This document shows, piece by piece, positions 35,679 to 44,705 of a stretch of 64,000 bases of DNA (positions within the stretch are counted from its first letter, which is position 1; each line of letters starts with the position of its first letter). Both the position numbers and the translations under genes were made by a program. The stretch lies in contig CAXBBL010000014.1 in assembly GCA_963974215.1 (NCBI GenBank), forward strand, positions 26,229 through 90,228. The letters run 5' to 3'. The notes beneath the pieces were generated by a model that searched no databases, had not been told where the DNA came from, and worked only from the letters and a program-made list of their open reading frames with translations. The stretch comes from Croceimicrobium sp963974215. Lineage in GTDB: Bacteria; Bacteroidota; Bacteroidia; Flavobacteriales; Schleiferiaceae.

Positions 35679-35783
35679 CTGCATCTAGCTCATTCGCTAT
35701 AGCCCACTACAGCTGCACGATGCAGACTAGTCTTTTCCTTTTCTTGAAAATCTGAGGCTATAATTTCAGGTCAAACTCAGGTT
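35679..35783. repeat. Partial second copy of the dispersed element (right half)
   Basis: Bases 35679-35766 match 22789-22876 without gaps at 77 of 88 positions, and 35751-35783 is a version of the terminal inverted repeat closest to the left end at 22631. The left hairpin half is absent. TTAAAACCT occurs directly on both sides (35672-35680 and 35783-35791). A separate 12-bp hairpin (AACCTTATTTCA/TGAAGTAAGGTT) follows at 35786-35812. Confidence 0.65.
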
Positions 35784-35836
35784 TAAAACCTTATTTCACG
35801 TTGAAGTAAGGTTAATTTCAGGTTCAACGAAGATTT

Positions 35837-35883
35837 AAAAAAAATAAGGGTGTCGATTCTCAAAACTCGGCATCCTATTTTTT
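35837..35883. terminator. Bidirectional terminator between convergent genes
   Basis: A stem of about 17 bp with one bulge (AAAAAATA, GGGTGTCGA against TCGGCATCC, TATTTTTT) has A/T tracts on both sides. It lies between the SnoaL-like gene and the secreted protein on the opposite strand. Confidence 0.85.
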
Positions 35884-35927
35884 ACTTGAATTCGATGATT
35901 ATCGCATAGTTAAATTTAAGGTCGAGC

Positions 35928-36491
35928 TTAATCTTTTAAATCTCTTTCCACTACCTTTAAGAAAGGCGTGAGAATACTATCGCGCTCAATCATTTTGGCG
36001 CGCCAACTTTCATCGCGTTGCTCTTCTACCATTATTTTGTTTTGCGTACTGAAGTAGAACTGATCTTGGTAAAAATGTCCATCGGGGATTTCTGGCGCGG
36101 CAAGACTTCTTTTTAGAAATTTTTGGTAGCTATCTTCTGCAATTAAATCTTTTAGTAGCTGCTTGTAGTTCGATTCGATGACAGCTATTTCTTGCCCATC
36201 TGCCTGCGAGCGTAAACAATAATAACGATACCTATTTATTTGAGGGAGATAAACTTCCAAGAGGTAGGTAGGGCGACTAAGGCGATATTTTTCAAGTTTC
36301 TCTAAAAGTACGCTGTCATTAAAGATGCTTACTTCTTCTGCTTTTTGTGCTTCGAAAAAGTAGTCGTAGAAAAAAAGGTATGCTTCTTGGCCTTGTACTT
36401 TTTGCGGCGCCACAGGATGCCATTGGGCCGATAAAGTGGCACAGTTTACAGTGATAACGAAAAAGACGAAATAGAGGAGGGCTGCTTTCAC
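35928..36491 (-). CDS. Secreted protein of unknown function
   Basis: A 187-residue exported protein with signal peptide MKAALLYFVFFVITVNCATLSAQ and a charged, Tyr-rich mature part without a recognised domain. The start is GTG and overlaps the stop of the glycosyltransferase gene by 4 bases (GTGA), so it is the last gene of the aminotransferase-DUF4254-GT9 operon. Function unknown. Confidence 0.7.
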   Translation of the reverse strand: MKAALLYFVFFVITVNCATLSAQWHPVAPQKVQGQEAYLFFYDYFFEAQKAEEVSIFNDSVLLEKLEKYRLSRPTYLLEVYLPQINRYRYYCLRSQADGQEIAVIESNYKQLLKDLIAEDSYQKFLKRSLAAPEIPDGHFYQDQFYFSTQNKIMVEEQRDESWRAKMIERDSILTPFLKVVERDLKD

Positions 36492-37522
36492 GGATTTAAT
36501 GCTTGCTCAATTTTAGCAATAATTTTTTCGGGCGCCAAATGCGTTAGGCAAGCATAGTCCCCACGGAAACATTCTTTATTACCAAAAATGCTACAAGGCC
36601 TGCAGTTTAGATCTTTGCGGGGAATTTGCACCATTAATTCTTCGTGTTCTCCCAGCGGACTAAAGCCGGCTAAAGGATGGGTCGCTCCCCAAATGGAAAT
36701 GATTTTTATACCCGCCAAAGCGGCCAAATGCATATTACTCGAATCCATGGCGAGCATTAAATGCAGCTTTCGCATAATAGCAATTTCTTGCGGAAAGCGG
36801 AATTTACCGGCGATCATGCTGTAATTGATCTTAGAGGCTTGGGCTAGTTTTTCTAAATCGGCAACTTCTTCCGGGCCTCCAAAAAGGTAGAAATGATAAT
36901 CTTTATTAGCACCGAAATGCCTTAAAACTTTTTCCATCTGCGCAAGCGGATAGCGTTTGGCTTTATGTTTAGCCATGGGGGCGATGCCGAGGTGAAACTT
37001 GGCGGTTGGGCTCGGAACTTCGCTCACAGAATCATCTTCCTTTAAGGGATAGAGCGCCGTTTCTTTTTCCGAAAAATTAAATTGAAGTCCCGCTCTCTGC
37101 AGGGTTTCAGCATACTTAATACTGCTGTGTTTAAGGGGCTGGACGATTTTATTTTCTTTTCGTACCAGGGCTTTACGTGCCTTTCTTTCTTTGTTAATTC
37201 GAAAAACAGGCAAGCCCATCAGGCGAAAAAAGCTGTTCAGTATACGACTGCGGAGGACGTTATGTGCATCAATAACCAAGTCGGGTTTAATCTCCCGTTT
37301 AAGCGATTGTGCTAATTTCCACAGTCCTAAAAAGCCTTTGTGACGATCGTTTAAATCTGCCGCATGAAAGTGAATGTCTAAGTCACCTAGCAGAGATTTT
37401 ATAAAAGGTCGCGACACCAGGTGGATTTCCACGGCGGGTTGATCACGTTTTAGTGCCGCTAAAACTGGCAGGAGCAGGGCAATGTCGCCCAATGCAGAAT
37501 AGCGCTGCACTAAAATGCGCAT
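36488..37522 (-). CDS. Glycosyltransferase family 9 (heptosyltransferase-like)
   Basis: A 344-residue GT-B fold glycosyltransferase probably acting in lipopolysaccharide or lipooligosaccharide core assembly on the cytoplasmic side. The N-terminus RILVQRYSALGDIALLLPVL is the GT9 signature; the C-terminal nucleotide-sugar region has AMDSSNMHLAALAGIKIISIWGATHP (about 258-283). CRPC near 309 and the downstream Cys pattern (CSIFGNKECFRGDYACL) are also seen in family members. It overlaps DUF4254 by one base (TAATG). Confidence 0.9.
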   Translation of the reverse strand: MRILVQRYSALGDIALLLPVLAALKRDQPAVEIHLVSRPFIKSLLGDLDIHFHAADLNDRHKGFLGLWKLAQSLKREIKPDLVIDAHNVLRSRILNSFFRLMGLPVFRINKERKARKALVRKENKIVQPLKHSSIKYAETLQRAGLQFNFSEKETALYPLKEDDSVSEVPSPTAKFHLGIAPMAKHKAKRYPLAQMEKVLRHFGANKDYHFYLFGGPEEVADLEKLAQASKINYSMIAGKFRFPQEIAIMRKLHLMLAMDSSNMHLAALAGIKIISIWGATHPLAGFSPLGEHEELMVQIPRKDLNCRPCSIFGNKECFRGDYACLTHLAPEKIIAKIEQALNP

Positions 37523-38130
37523 TAATCTTCGCTTTTGTAAAGTACGGGGTTAAGCTCGGGGTCGTTGTACATTTTCATTTGGCGGTAAACCTTAGAGATG
37601 CGGCGGCCCATGGCTAAGTCTTCTAGTAAGTGATCGATTGCGGTGCTCAAATCTTGCTCCTGTTCCTTTAAAACGGAGAGCTTTAATTGGTTTTTCGCTT
37701 GCAATTCGGGCGAGCTATTTTCACGGCTGGCTTCAATTTGCATGTGGTATAATTTCAGGGCAAGGATGGATAATCGATCAATGGCCCAAGCGGGACTTTC
37801 GGTATTGAGTCGGGCATAAGACTGCAATTTCACTCCTTCGAAAAGGGAAAGCATGGCATCGTCAATTTGCTCAACTAAATCGGTACGCTTTTGATTGCTC
37901 GCATCAATACGACGTTTAATTTCCAATGCCTTTTCCGGTTGAATATTAGGGTCGCGAATGATGTCTTCTAAATGCCATTGTACGGTGTCTATCCAGTTCT
38001 TGGTGTATAATAGCTCTTGCATACTGCCGATAGGAAAAGGGTTTACCTCGGGGCTATCTACATCATCTTTTACATGGTAATCTTCAATAGAAAGATTGAA
38101 GAGGGCCATCATTTCTTCTGCTTTAAGCAT
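37522..38130 (-). CDS. DUF4254 protein
   Basis: A 202-residue helical protein of a Bacteroidota family that regularly sits next to a GT9 gene. Conserved parts visible are LYTKNWIDTVQWHLEDIIRDP (about 41-61), RIDASNQKRTDLVEQID (about 73-89) and SPAWAIDRLSILALKLYHM (about 110-128). No signal peptide or catalytic motif. It is translationally coupled on both sides: 8-bp overlap with the aminotransferase and 1-bp with GT9. A helper role in glycan assembly is inference. Confidence 0.85.
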   Translation of the reverse strand: MLKAEEMMALFNLSIEDYHVKDDVDSPEVNPFPIGSMQELLYTKNWIDTVQWHLEDIIRDPNIQPEKALEIKRRIDASNQKRTDLVEQIDDAMLSLFEGVKLQSYARLNTESPAWAIDRLSILALKLYHMQIEASRENSSPELQAKNQLKLSVLKEQEQDLSTAIDHLLEDLAMGRRISKVYRQMKMYNDPELNPVLYKSED

Positions 38131-39322
38131 GGGCTAATTTGTTTATTGCGGCCGTAATACGGCTAATCGCTTTTTTTAAATCCTCCATAGAAGAGGCATA
38201 ACTTAATCGAATACAATTGGGGCTACCGAAGGCGTCGCCTGGTACCAAGGCAACTTGGGCTTCACTTAAAAGGTAAAGGCATAAGTCGTTGCTATCGCTA
38301 ATGGTTTCATTGCCATTTTTTGAGCCATATACTGCACTTACGTCTGGGAAGAAATAAAAGGCTCCTTTAGGCTCGTTCACTTTAAAGCCTTTAATTTTCC
38401 GAAGACCTTCTCCCACCACGGCACGTCTTTCTGCGAAAGCGTCAACCATGTGGCTAACCACGCTCGGATCGGCTTTTATAGCGGCTAAGGCTGCTCTTTG
38501 GGTAATACTCGCTGCTGCAGATGTGAATTGCCCCTGCATTTTCGTGCAAGCATCGGCAATGTATTGAGGAGCCGCAATATAGCCACAGCGCCAGCCCGTC
38601 ATAGCAAAACCTTTACTAAATCCATTTACAGTTACTACTTGGTCGTATATTTCCTTATCAGCGGCTAGGCTAAAATGCTTTCCGCCAAAATTGATGAGCT
38701 CGTAAATTTCGTCACTAAGCGCAATTACACGGGAATGCTGTTTTAAATAAGAGGCAATAGCGCCCAAATCGTCTTCATTAAAAACGCTTCCTGAAGGATT
38801 ACAGGGTGAGCTGAAGATGACCATTTTGGTTTTGTCGCTGTGGTATTCTTCTAACTCTTCTAGAGTAACTTTAAAATCGTTTTCGATACTGGTCGGTATT
38901 ACCACGGGGATACCGCCGGCTAATTTTACGATTTCATAATAAGAAACCCAATAAGGGGCGGGAAGCAAAACCTCGTCACCTTCATTTATCAGGCATAGAA
39001 TTACGTTGGCAATGGATTGCTTGGCACCGGTGCTTACCACAATTTGGCTGGCGGTATAGTCGAGATTATTATCGCGTTTTAATTTGACGGCAATGGCTTC
39101 GCGTAAATCGGCATAACCAGGTATGGGCGGATAATGCGAAAAACCTTCGTCAATCGCTGCCTTAGCGGCCTCTTTTATGAAGTCGGGAGTGCCAAAATCG
39201 GGTTCACCTAAGGAGAGACTAATAACATCGAGACCCTGATCTTTCAGTTCGCGACTTTTACGACTCATAGCTATGGTAGCTGATTCTGAGAGGTTTTCGA
39301 TTCTTTGCGACAGCTCTTTCAT
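38123..39322 (-). CDS. Class I PLP aminotransferase (aspartate aminotransferase-like)
   Basis: A 399-residue PLP enzyme of the AAT I-gamma/b type. Visible are LSLGEPDFGTPDFI (about 34-47), the cofactor stacking and Asp region PCNPSGSVFNEDDL (about 167-180), ALSDEIYELI (about 195-204), and the PLP-Lys motif NGFSKGFAMTGWR (about 229-241), followed by substrate-binding Arg IRLSYA near the end. The ATG at 39322 is preferred because a TTG at 39346 is part of the promoter -7 box. First gene of an overlapping operon with DUF4254 and GT9. Confidence 0.93.
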   Translation of the reverse strand: MKELSQRIENLSESATIAMSRKSRELKDQGLDVISLSLGEPDFGTPDFIKEAAKAAIDEGFSHYPPIPGYADLREAIAVKLKRDNNLDYTASQIVVSTGAKQSIANVILCLINEGDEVLLPAPYWVSYYEIVKLAGGIPVVIPTSIENDFKVTLEELEEYHSDKTKMVIFSSPCNPSGSVFNEDDLGAIASYLKQHSRVIALSDEIYELINFGGKHFSLAADKEIYDQVVTVNGFSKGFAMTGWRCGYIAAPQYIADACTKMQGQFTSAAASITQRAALAAIKADPSVVSHMVDAFAERRAVVGEGLRKIKGFKVNEPKGAFYFFPDVSAVYGSKNGNETISDSNDLCLYLLSEAQVALVPGDAFGSPNCIRLSYASSMEDLKKAISRITAAINKLAHA

Positions 39323-39343
39323 TCTATTTAATTGATTGAGCGG

Positions 39344-39351
39344 CAAATCTA
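39344..39351 (-). promoter_or_regulatory. -7 element of the aminotransferase operon
   Basis: TAGATTTG on the minus strand is an exact TAnnTTTG match, 21 bp before the ATG at 39322. Confidence 0.55.
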
Positions 39352-39416
39352 CAAATTTAGCTTCTGCACCTTCTTAAATTTACGATATTTGGCCTTCTCA
39401 ATTCTAAAATCTGCAG

Positions 39417-39938
39417 ATGGAAGTATTTATAGAGATCTTAAAGTATGCTCTACCTTCTATATTCTTATTGGTGTTAACCTATATGATGTTGTCTAACTTT
39501 ATGGACAATGAAGAAAAGCGCCGGATGTATTTCCTTAAAAAGGAAACGCAAAAGAGTGCTTTGCCTATTCGTATGTCAGCTTACGAAAGGGTGGCTCTTT
39601 TTTTAGAAAGAATTCACCCTGATCGTCTTTTAATTAGGGTGCCTTCTAAGGGTATCAATGTTCATCAGTACAGAAGTTTGTTGGTGGAGAATATTCGCAT
39701 GGAATTCGAGCATAATTTGTCGCAACAGATCTACCTAAGTGATGAAGCTTGGGGTTTGGTAGTAAATGCCAAAAGTGCTACTGTAGGCATGATTAATAAT
39801 TGGGCGCAAGAAATTGACCCCAAAGCTCCTGCCACAGAATTCAGTCGATTGATTCTTGAAAAGGTAATGGAAATGGATTCCTTTCCTACTAAAAAAGCGG
39901 TTCGTTATTTAAAAGGGGAAATTAGAAGTAATTTTTAA
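39417..39938 (+). CDS. Single-pass membrane protein of unknown function, Bacteroidota-type
   Basis: A 173-residue protein with one N-terminal membrane helix (about 8-26, LKYALPSIFLLVLTYMMLSNF) and a soluble alpha-helical domain with conserved-looking segments RMSAYERVALFLERIHPD and HNLSQQIYLSDEAWGLVVNAK. I associate this arrangement with an uncharacterised family common in Bacteroidota; no function is known. It is divergent from the aminotransferase operon. Confidence 0.75.
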   Translation: MEVFIEILKYALPSIFLLVLTYMMLSNFMDNEEKRRMYFLKKETQKSALPIRMSAYERVALFLERIHPDRLLIRVPSKGINVHQYRSLLVENIRMEFEHNLSQQIYLSDEAWGLVVNAKSATVGMINNWAQEIDPKAPATEFSRLILEKVMEMDSFPTKKAVRYLKGEIRSNF

Positions 39939-40077
39939 AAGTCGCAGGTAGTTTGCTTACCCTAAGACAATTAGTTTACTTGTCCTTACAAATAAATATT
40001 TAAGGATAACCCCATTCGAAAAGGTAGGTGCTTTCCAGATTCTAAAAAAATCAACATTACGCTCTTGGTGCTTAAAT

Positions 40078-40743
40078 TTAGAAGCGATAGCCAATGGAGA
40101 TACTTGCTCTAAACTCAAGGTTTAAGAAACTTCCTTTAAGAGCTTCAAGGTTGGCTTCCCAGCTAGGGTTCATAATAAAGTCTTTAGAGCTACTTTCACT
40201 ATTCAGCACTATAGCTCCCATTCCAAACCAATAAGAAAGAGCTAAGCCCGACTTGAAGTAGCGTGTTCGGCCTAGGGTAAATCCAGTGCTTATGTCATTA
40301 TTAATTTTATTATAGAAAACAAAACTGCCAGTATTGTTTAGGCTGTAAAATTCATCTCCTGAAGACCTATAGTTATGATATCTCAGATAAGCGCCTACAA
40401 ATAAGCCGTCATTTCCTTGACGAGAAGGATTAAAGTGAAAACGAAACTCGGGTGATACTAAGAAGCCCGAAAAACGATATTCATTATTCAATTCGCTGCC
40501 GGTTGAATCTAAGGAAGTAGAAGATTGATCCCGACTTCTATAACCTATTTCGCTAAGGATACTCATTTCTTGATTGAGGTAATACTCCAAATGGATAGTG
40601 TAGGTGCCAAATGCGATGGGGAGTAGATTAAGGTGGAGCCCAAGTTGTGATCTCTCACGACCCGTCTTAGGGCTATTATTTTGATCAGAAGCATTAGCAT
40701 AAAGACTACAGGAAATCAGGGCAATCAGGATTGGTTTTTTCAT
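40078..40743 (-). CDS. Outer-membrane beta-barrel protein
   Basis: A 221-residue exported barrel-type protein. The signal peptide is MKKPILIALISCSLYANA; the mature chain has regular amphipathic strands (LGLHLNLLPIAFGTYTIHLEYYL and similar) and ends SISIGYRF with C-terminal Phe. It resembles small porin-like barrels (DUF3575/OmpW-like size) but no specific family is certain. The frame runs on to a TTG at 40767, which lies inside a perfect -7 box, so the ATG at 40743 is used. Confidence 0.75.
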   Translation of the reverse strand: MKKPILIALISCSLYANASDQNNSPKTGRERSQLGLHLNLLPIAFGTYTIHLEYYLNQEMSILSEIGYRSRDQSSTSLDSTGSELNNEYRFSGFLVSPEFRFHFNPSRQGNDGLFVGAYLRYHNYRSSGDEFYSLNNTGSFVFYNKINNDISTGFTLGRTRYFKSGLALSYWFGMGAIVLNSESSSKDFIMNPSWEANLEALKGSFLNLEFRASISIGYRF

Positions 40744-40764
40744 GATAAATGGTTGAATAAGCCG

Positions 40765-40772
40765 CAAATATA
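40765..40772 (-). promoter_or_regulatory. -7 element of the barrel protein gene
   Basis: TATATTTG on the minus strand is an exact TAnnTTTG match, 21 bp before the ATG at 40743. Confidence 0.55.
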
Positions 40773-41070
40773 AAATTAACTCATAAAGCTTAAATTAAAT
40801 TTTAGCGAGGTAATTCGAGGGCTCAAACTACAATAGGATTCTATGTTTATTGGGAGGTAGTTTGCTAATCCAGAATGGTAAGTAAAAAGGATAAATAGCC
40901 TGATTAGATGAAACCTAGTACACTATTAAGGGGGCTAGAGAAATTTTTACTTCCAAAGTAAATGTTTATCATTGCAGCCTCAATTGCTTCGCATCTGCCT
41001 TTAACTATTAATGATCCTGCCCTTTGGTGATGGTTTATTTTAAAGGCCTGCCTATCATAAATGACCAAAC
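40773..41070. other. Divergent intergenic region
   Basis: About 300 bp of AT-rich DNA. Apart from the barrel gene's promoter at its edge I see no repeat, strong hairpin or credible ORF, and no convincing -7 box for the protease gene. Confidence 0.4.
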
Positions 41071-43068
41071 GTGAGACTATTACAATCCCTTTGCTTTAGT
41101 GCCCTTTGTTTTGGGCTTTTTGCTCAAAGTCCTTCAGCAGATTATTCGGGTATAAAATCATCCGGTCCAATTCCTGAAGATTTACTGCGATCCTACGATG
41201 AAAAGTATCGTGAACTAATAAATAAGCACGGTAATGATCCAGATGAGTCCGATTTAATTAATGAGGATTATTGGATTACTCAGAATCATGAAATTGAAGC
41301 TTTATTGCACAGTGGAAAGTTTAGCTTCGGAGATATATCTACGGAATATATTAATGCTGTAGCAGATAAAGTATTATCCAATAGGCCTGAATTGCGCGGT
41401 AAGCTACGTTTTTATCTATATCGCAGCCCAGAGGCCAATGCATTTTGCGTGTCAGATGGTATTATAGGAGTAAGCTCTGGTTTATTGGCTAATTTAAATT
41501 CAGAAGCGGAACTGGCCTTTGTTTTAGCACATGAGGCTAGTCACATGGCGCTTAATCACAGTTTCGATAGTTATCTTGATCAATTGGAAAGGAAACAGTT
41601 GGATGATAACCTTTCCAGTGACGAGATTGCAGAGTACTATATAGAACGTTCTCAGAAACAGGAGCTTGAATCAGACTCGCTGGCATGGATTATTTTAAAG
41701 GAAAGCCCTTATATGTTGGAAGGCGCACCTAATGCTTTAAAAGTGTTATTTGAATCATACCACCCTTTCGGCAGAGCTAAACTAGAAGGTAATCCTTTTG
41801 TGATTAAGACTAATTATGCATTACCAGCTGATAAAACCCGTTCCTTCGAAAATGAAATTAGTAATAATTTCAACTATTTAGATGAAGGACATAGTCACCC
41901 AAATATTGATCTAAGGCTTACAAAACTTGCCTCCTTTCTCAGCGATGATTCAGAATTAAAGCTTGGGAAAGCTTTTCTCCTAGGAGAAGAAAAATTTAAG
42001 GAGGTTAAGGCGATAAATCAGGTGGAGACGGTATACCTAGAAATGATGTCCGCCAACTATGCCTACGCGCTTTATAATGCTTATTGTTTAGAAAAGAAGT
42101 ATCCAAATAATGAGTTTCTGCAAAGGATAAAGGTGCGAGCTCTCTATGCCTTAGCACTGGCTAAAGCAAGACAACAGATGTATCGTTGTTCCCCATCTCC
42201 GGGCGATGTCGTGGGGCCTGCCCAAGACCTATTTTATATACTTCGTCATTCTAACCGTGAGGAATTGTTCACCTATGCTCTTAGAGCCGTGGAAGATCTC
42301 TTAGAGCAAAAACCTCAGGATGAACAACTTTTAGCCTACCAAAAGAATATTTGGCGACTTTTTTCAGCTTTTAGCGAGAAGGATCCAGAAGTTGCCTTTA
42401 GCGCCAAGATGCCATATACAAACCAGGTATTTGCTGCATATAGCGGCCTTTCTAACTATAAGGCCTTTGTTCAAAAAGATGTTAGATACCGCGACTCCAT
42501 TCGTAATTACATGCCGGAGTTTCTAGATGAGAGGTATTTAAGTTCGGGTGAGTACTATGGATACAAATTAAATTTCGATCGAAAGGTATCCATGAAGAAC
42601 CTTATAATTCTCAACCCATCAGTAATAGTAGCCGGTCAAAATATTGATACATACGATCGTTTAAACTCTTTGGATTGTGAGAAAATGCTTTTTGAAGATT
42701 TGAACCAAATTTTACAGAAATCTTACGTAAAAGGGCAGAGCCTTATTTTTGATGATCTAAATTCTGAAGACATTGAGACCTACAATTTAATTACTGAGCT
42801 TAAAATGCTCGAACGTGAAGCGAGATTCTTTTGGAACATAGATTTTTCTTCGGCACACCCGGGTATTCATCAAAGCCTAAATCTCAAATCACCCTACCTA
42901 TTAAATATTAGAGGTACAATTAGGCACTCAAGCTCTGATTACTTTTATTTTGGAATTACAGATCTGCGTACGGGTCAGATAATTTACCAAGTAGTTGAAG
43001 ATGAAGGAAAAACGCTTACTCCTCGAGAGTTTAAAACGGCCGTGAAATTTGAAATTGAAAACCTTTAA
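41071..43068 (+). CDS. Secreted M48-family metallopeptidase with C-terminal extension
   Basis: A 665-residue exported protein starting at GTG with signal peptide MRLLQSLCFSALCFGLFAQ. The M48 domain spans about 55-270 with HEASH at 154-158 and third ligand E200 in QELESDSLA, followed by the HPNIDLRLTKL motif near 277 typical of M48C-like proteins. The remaining 380 residues are helical (TPR-like, about 305-470) and then a mixed domain to the end; neither is recognised. It is followed after 5 bp by another secreted protein, so the two likely work together in the periplasm or envelope. Confidence 0.82.
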   Translation: MRLLQSLCFSALCFGLFAQSPSADYSGIKSSGPIPEDLLRSYDEKYRELINKHGNDPDESDLINEDYWITQNHEIEALLHSGKFSFGDISTEYINAVADKVLSNRPELRGKLRFYLYRSPEANAFCVSDGIIGVSSGLLANLNSEAELAFVLAHEASHMALNHSFDSYLDQLERKQLDDNLSSDEIAEYYIERSQKQELESDSLAWIILKESPYMLEGAPNALKVLFESYHPFGRAKLEGNPFVIKTNYALPADKTRSFENEISNNFNYLDEGHSHPNIDLRLTKLASFLSDDSELKLGKAFLLGEEKFKEVKAINQVETVYLEMMSANYAYALYNAYCLEKKYPNNEFLQRIKVRALYALALAKARQQMYRCSPSPGDVVGPAQDLFYILRHSNREELFTYALRAVEDLLEQKPQDEQLLAYQKNIWRLFSAFSEKDPEVAFSAKMPYTNQVFAAYSGLSNYKAFVQKDVRYRDSIRNYMPEFLDERYLSSGEYYGYKLNFDRKVSMKNLIILNPSVIVAGQNIDTYDRLNSLDCEKMLFEDLNQILQKSYVKGQSLIFDDLNSEDIETYNLITELKMLEREARFFWNIDFSSAHPGIHQSLNLKSPYLLNIRGTIRHSSSDYFYFGITDLRTGQIIYQVVEDEGKTLTPREFKTAVKFEIENL

Positions 43069-43073
43069 ATAAT

Positions 43074-44645
43074 ATGAATCGCTACCTACTTTCTTTTAGC
43101 CTCATTCTTCTTGTTTTCATTGTAAGAGCGCAACCCACCGGTCTTAAAGTAAATGAGTTTACCGAACTCCCTAAGGGGCCCTGGTTAACTGCTTTTGATC
43201 GAATGAGTGTTTTAGGGGAAACCACTGATAATATTTTGCTATATCAAACTAAATTAAATATCAGCACCGACCGAATTCTTTATCTGATTAATAAGAAAAG
43301 TCACGAAATCCGCAATACCATTGAGTTAGAGGACTCAGAAGATAAAGTTATTTTGGGCATTGGAGTAATGAAGGATAAATTGGTCTTTGCTTTTAAAGAA
43401 AAGGTTTCAAGTGATAGTTACGCTCTAAAGGTTGAACATTATGGCGCAGAAGGAGCCTTGGAAAAGGAGGAGGAACTTCTCCTGTTATCCGCCCCAGAGG
43501 GTCGGGGTGTTGCTTATCATGTAGTATTTAGCGATAATGGTGATTACCTCTTGGTTAACTCTACCCGCTCTATTTCCGATGAAAATAGATTACAAGAATC
43601 TCTTTATCTCTTTGATGAGTCCTTGAAGCCCATTCTACAAAAGGATTTTTACAATAACTACGTAGAAACGGAGTACTTCAATAATGGGTCCTTTAGTAAC
43701 GGTGTTTTCGACCCGGATGGGAATTATTACTATTTTAATGGTCGGGGAATTTCAATTTTAGAGGTGGATCAGAACTATGATCGTTGGTCTTATTTTGTAC
43801 CAGCTGATGATATTGGTATGAAATACTTTTTAAACTATCCTGCTTTAGCAATCAATGCTAATAACCATATAGTACTAAGCGCTGAAGTGCTGGAGGATAC
43901 AACCAGTCAAAGCCTAATTGACATGCAATATTCTAGATTTAAACATCTTGAGACCCAAAGAGGCTTGATGCAGTTGGTGATAGATGGGAAATCTAAGGAC
44001 ATTCTGAAAAAAGGCGTGATTATGTTTAGCGAGGAGCAATTGGCCAAGGAGCCGGCTCGTCGCAGTTCCTATGCTAACGCAATGTTGGGTTTAATTGTCT
44101 GTCCTTATACCTATAAAGAAGCGGTTAACTTGGTTTGCTTACCAGATGGTTCCTATATCCGTTGCACTGAACAGATGACCTATGAAGTATCTCAACAATC
44201 AGTAATTTTAGATAAGGAAGTACTAAGCTTTTTTAAGTTTAATAAGGATCACGAGTTAAGCTGGGTCCAACATTTTGATAAGTGGCAGGGGACTTCTTTA
44301 ACCATGGAGGGGCAAATTATAACTGACTATACCTCCTATCAACTTTTATTAGGTGACAATAAACTTCATGTTTTATATCATCAGGATACAGAAGTTGAGA
44401 AAGCGGATAAAAAAGAAAAGGCTTTTATCCAATCTTATGGTCAGGTAGAGGATGGTAAACTCATGCACAATGAAATTGACCTTAGTTCTGGTGAAGTTGT
44501 AAAAGAAGAAGTGATAAGCCCATTCTGGGACGAGGAGTTTATAATGAAGCCAATTAAATTTAACTCATCTACTCTGTCAAGTGGATACTTACTTATGAAT
44601 CGTAAGAATAGATATACAAGATTATACGAGATTAACTTTAACTAA
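43074..44645 (+). CDS. Secreted protein of unknown function (beta-propeller-like)
   Basis: A 523-residue exported protein with signal peptide MNRYLLSFSLILLVFIVRAQ. The mature chain is rich in short beta-strands ending in W/Y-D/N turns (SDNGDYLLVNSTRS, GNYYYFNGRGISILEVDQNYDRW), suggesting a propeller, but no WD40, Kelch or NHL signature is exact. It lies 5 bp after the secreted M48 protease, indicating an operon; a substrate-binding or inhibitor role for the protease is speculation. Confidence 0.65.
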   Translation: MNRYLLSFSLILLVFIVRAQPTGLKVNEFTELPKGPWLTAFDRMSVLGETTDNILLYQTKLNISTDRILYLINKKSHEIRNTIELEDSEDKVILGIGVMKDKLVFAFKEKVSSDSYALKVEHYGAEGALEKEEELLLLSAPEGRGVAYHVVFSDNGDYLLVNSTRSISDENRLQESLYLFDESLKPILQKDFYNNYVETEYFNNGSFSNGVFDPDGNYYYFNGRGISILEVDQNYDRWSYFVPADDIGMKYFLNYPALAINANNHIVLSAEVLEDTTSQSLIDMQYSRFKHLETQRGLMQLVIDGKSKDILKKGVIMFSEEQLAKEPARRSSYANAMLGLIVCPYTYKEAVNLVCLPDGSYIRCTEQMTYEVSQQSVILDKEVLSFFKFNKDHELSWVQHFDKWQGTSLTMEGQIITDYTSYQLLLGDNKLHVLYHQDTEVEKADKKEKAFIQSYGQVEDGKLMHNEIDLSSGEVVKEEVISPFWDEEFIMKPIKFNSSTLSSGYLLMNRKNRYTRLYEINFN

Positions 44646-44705
44646 AACTAGCTAAATGCATTTGTGTCGGTAATGATAAAAGCTGAACCTTATGACTCGG
44701 CTATT

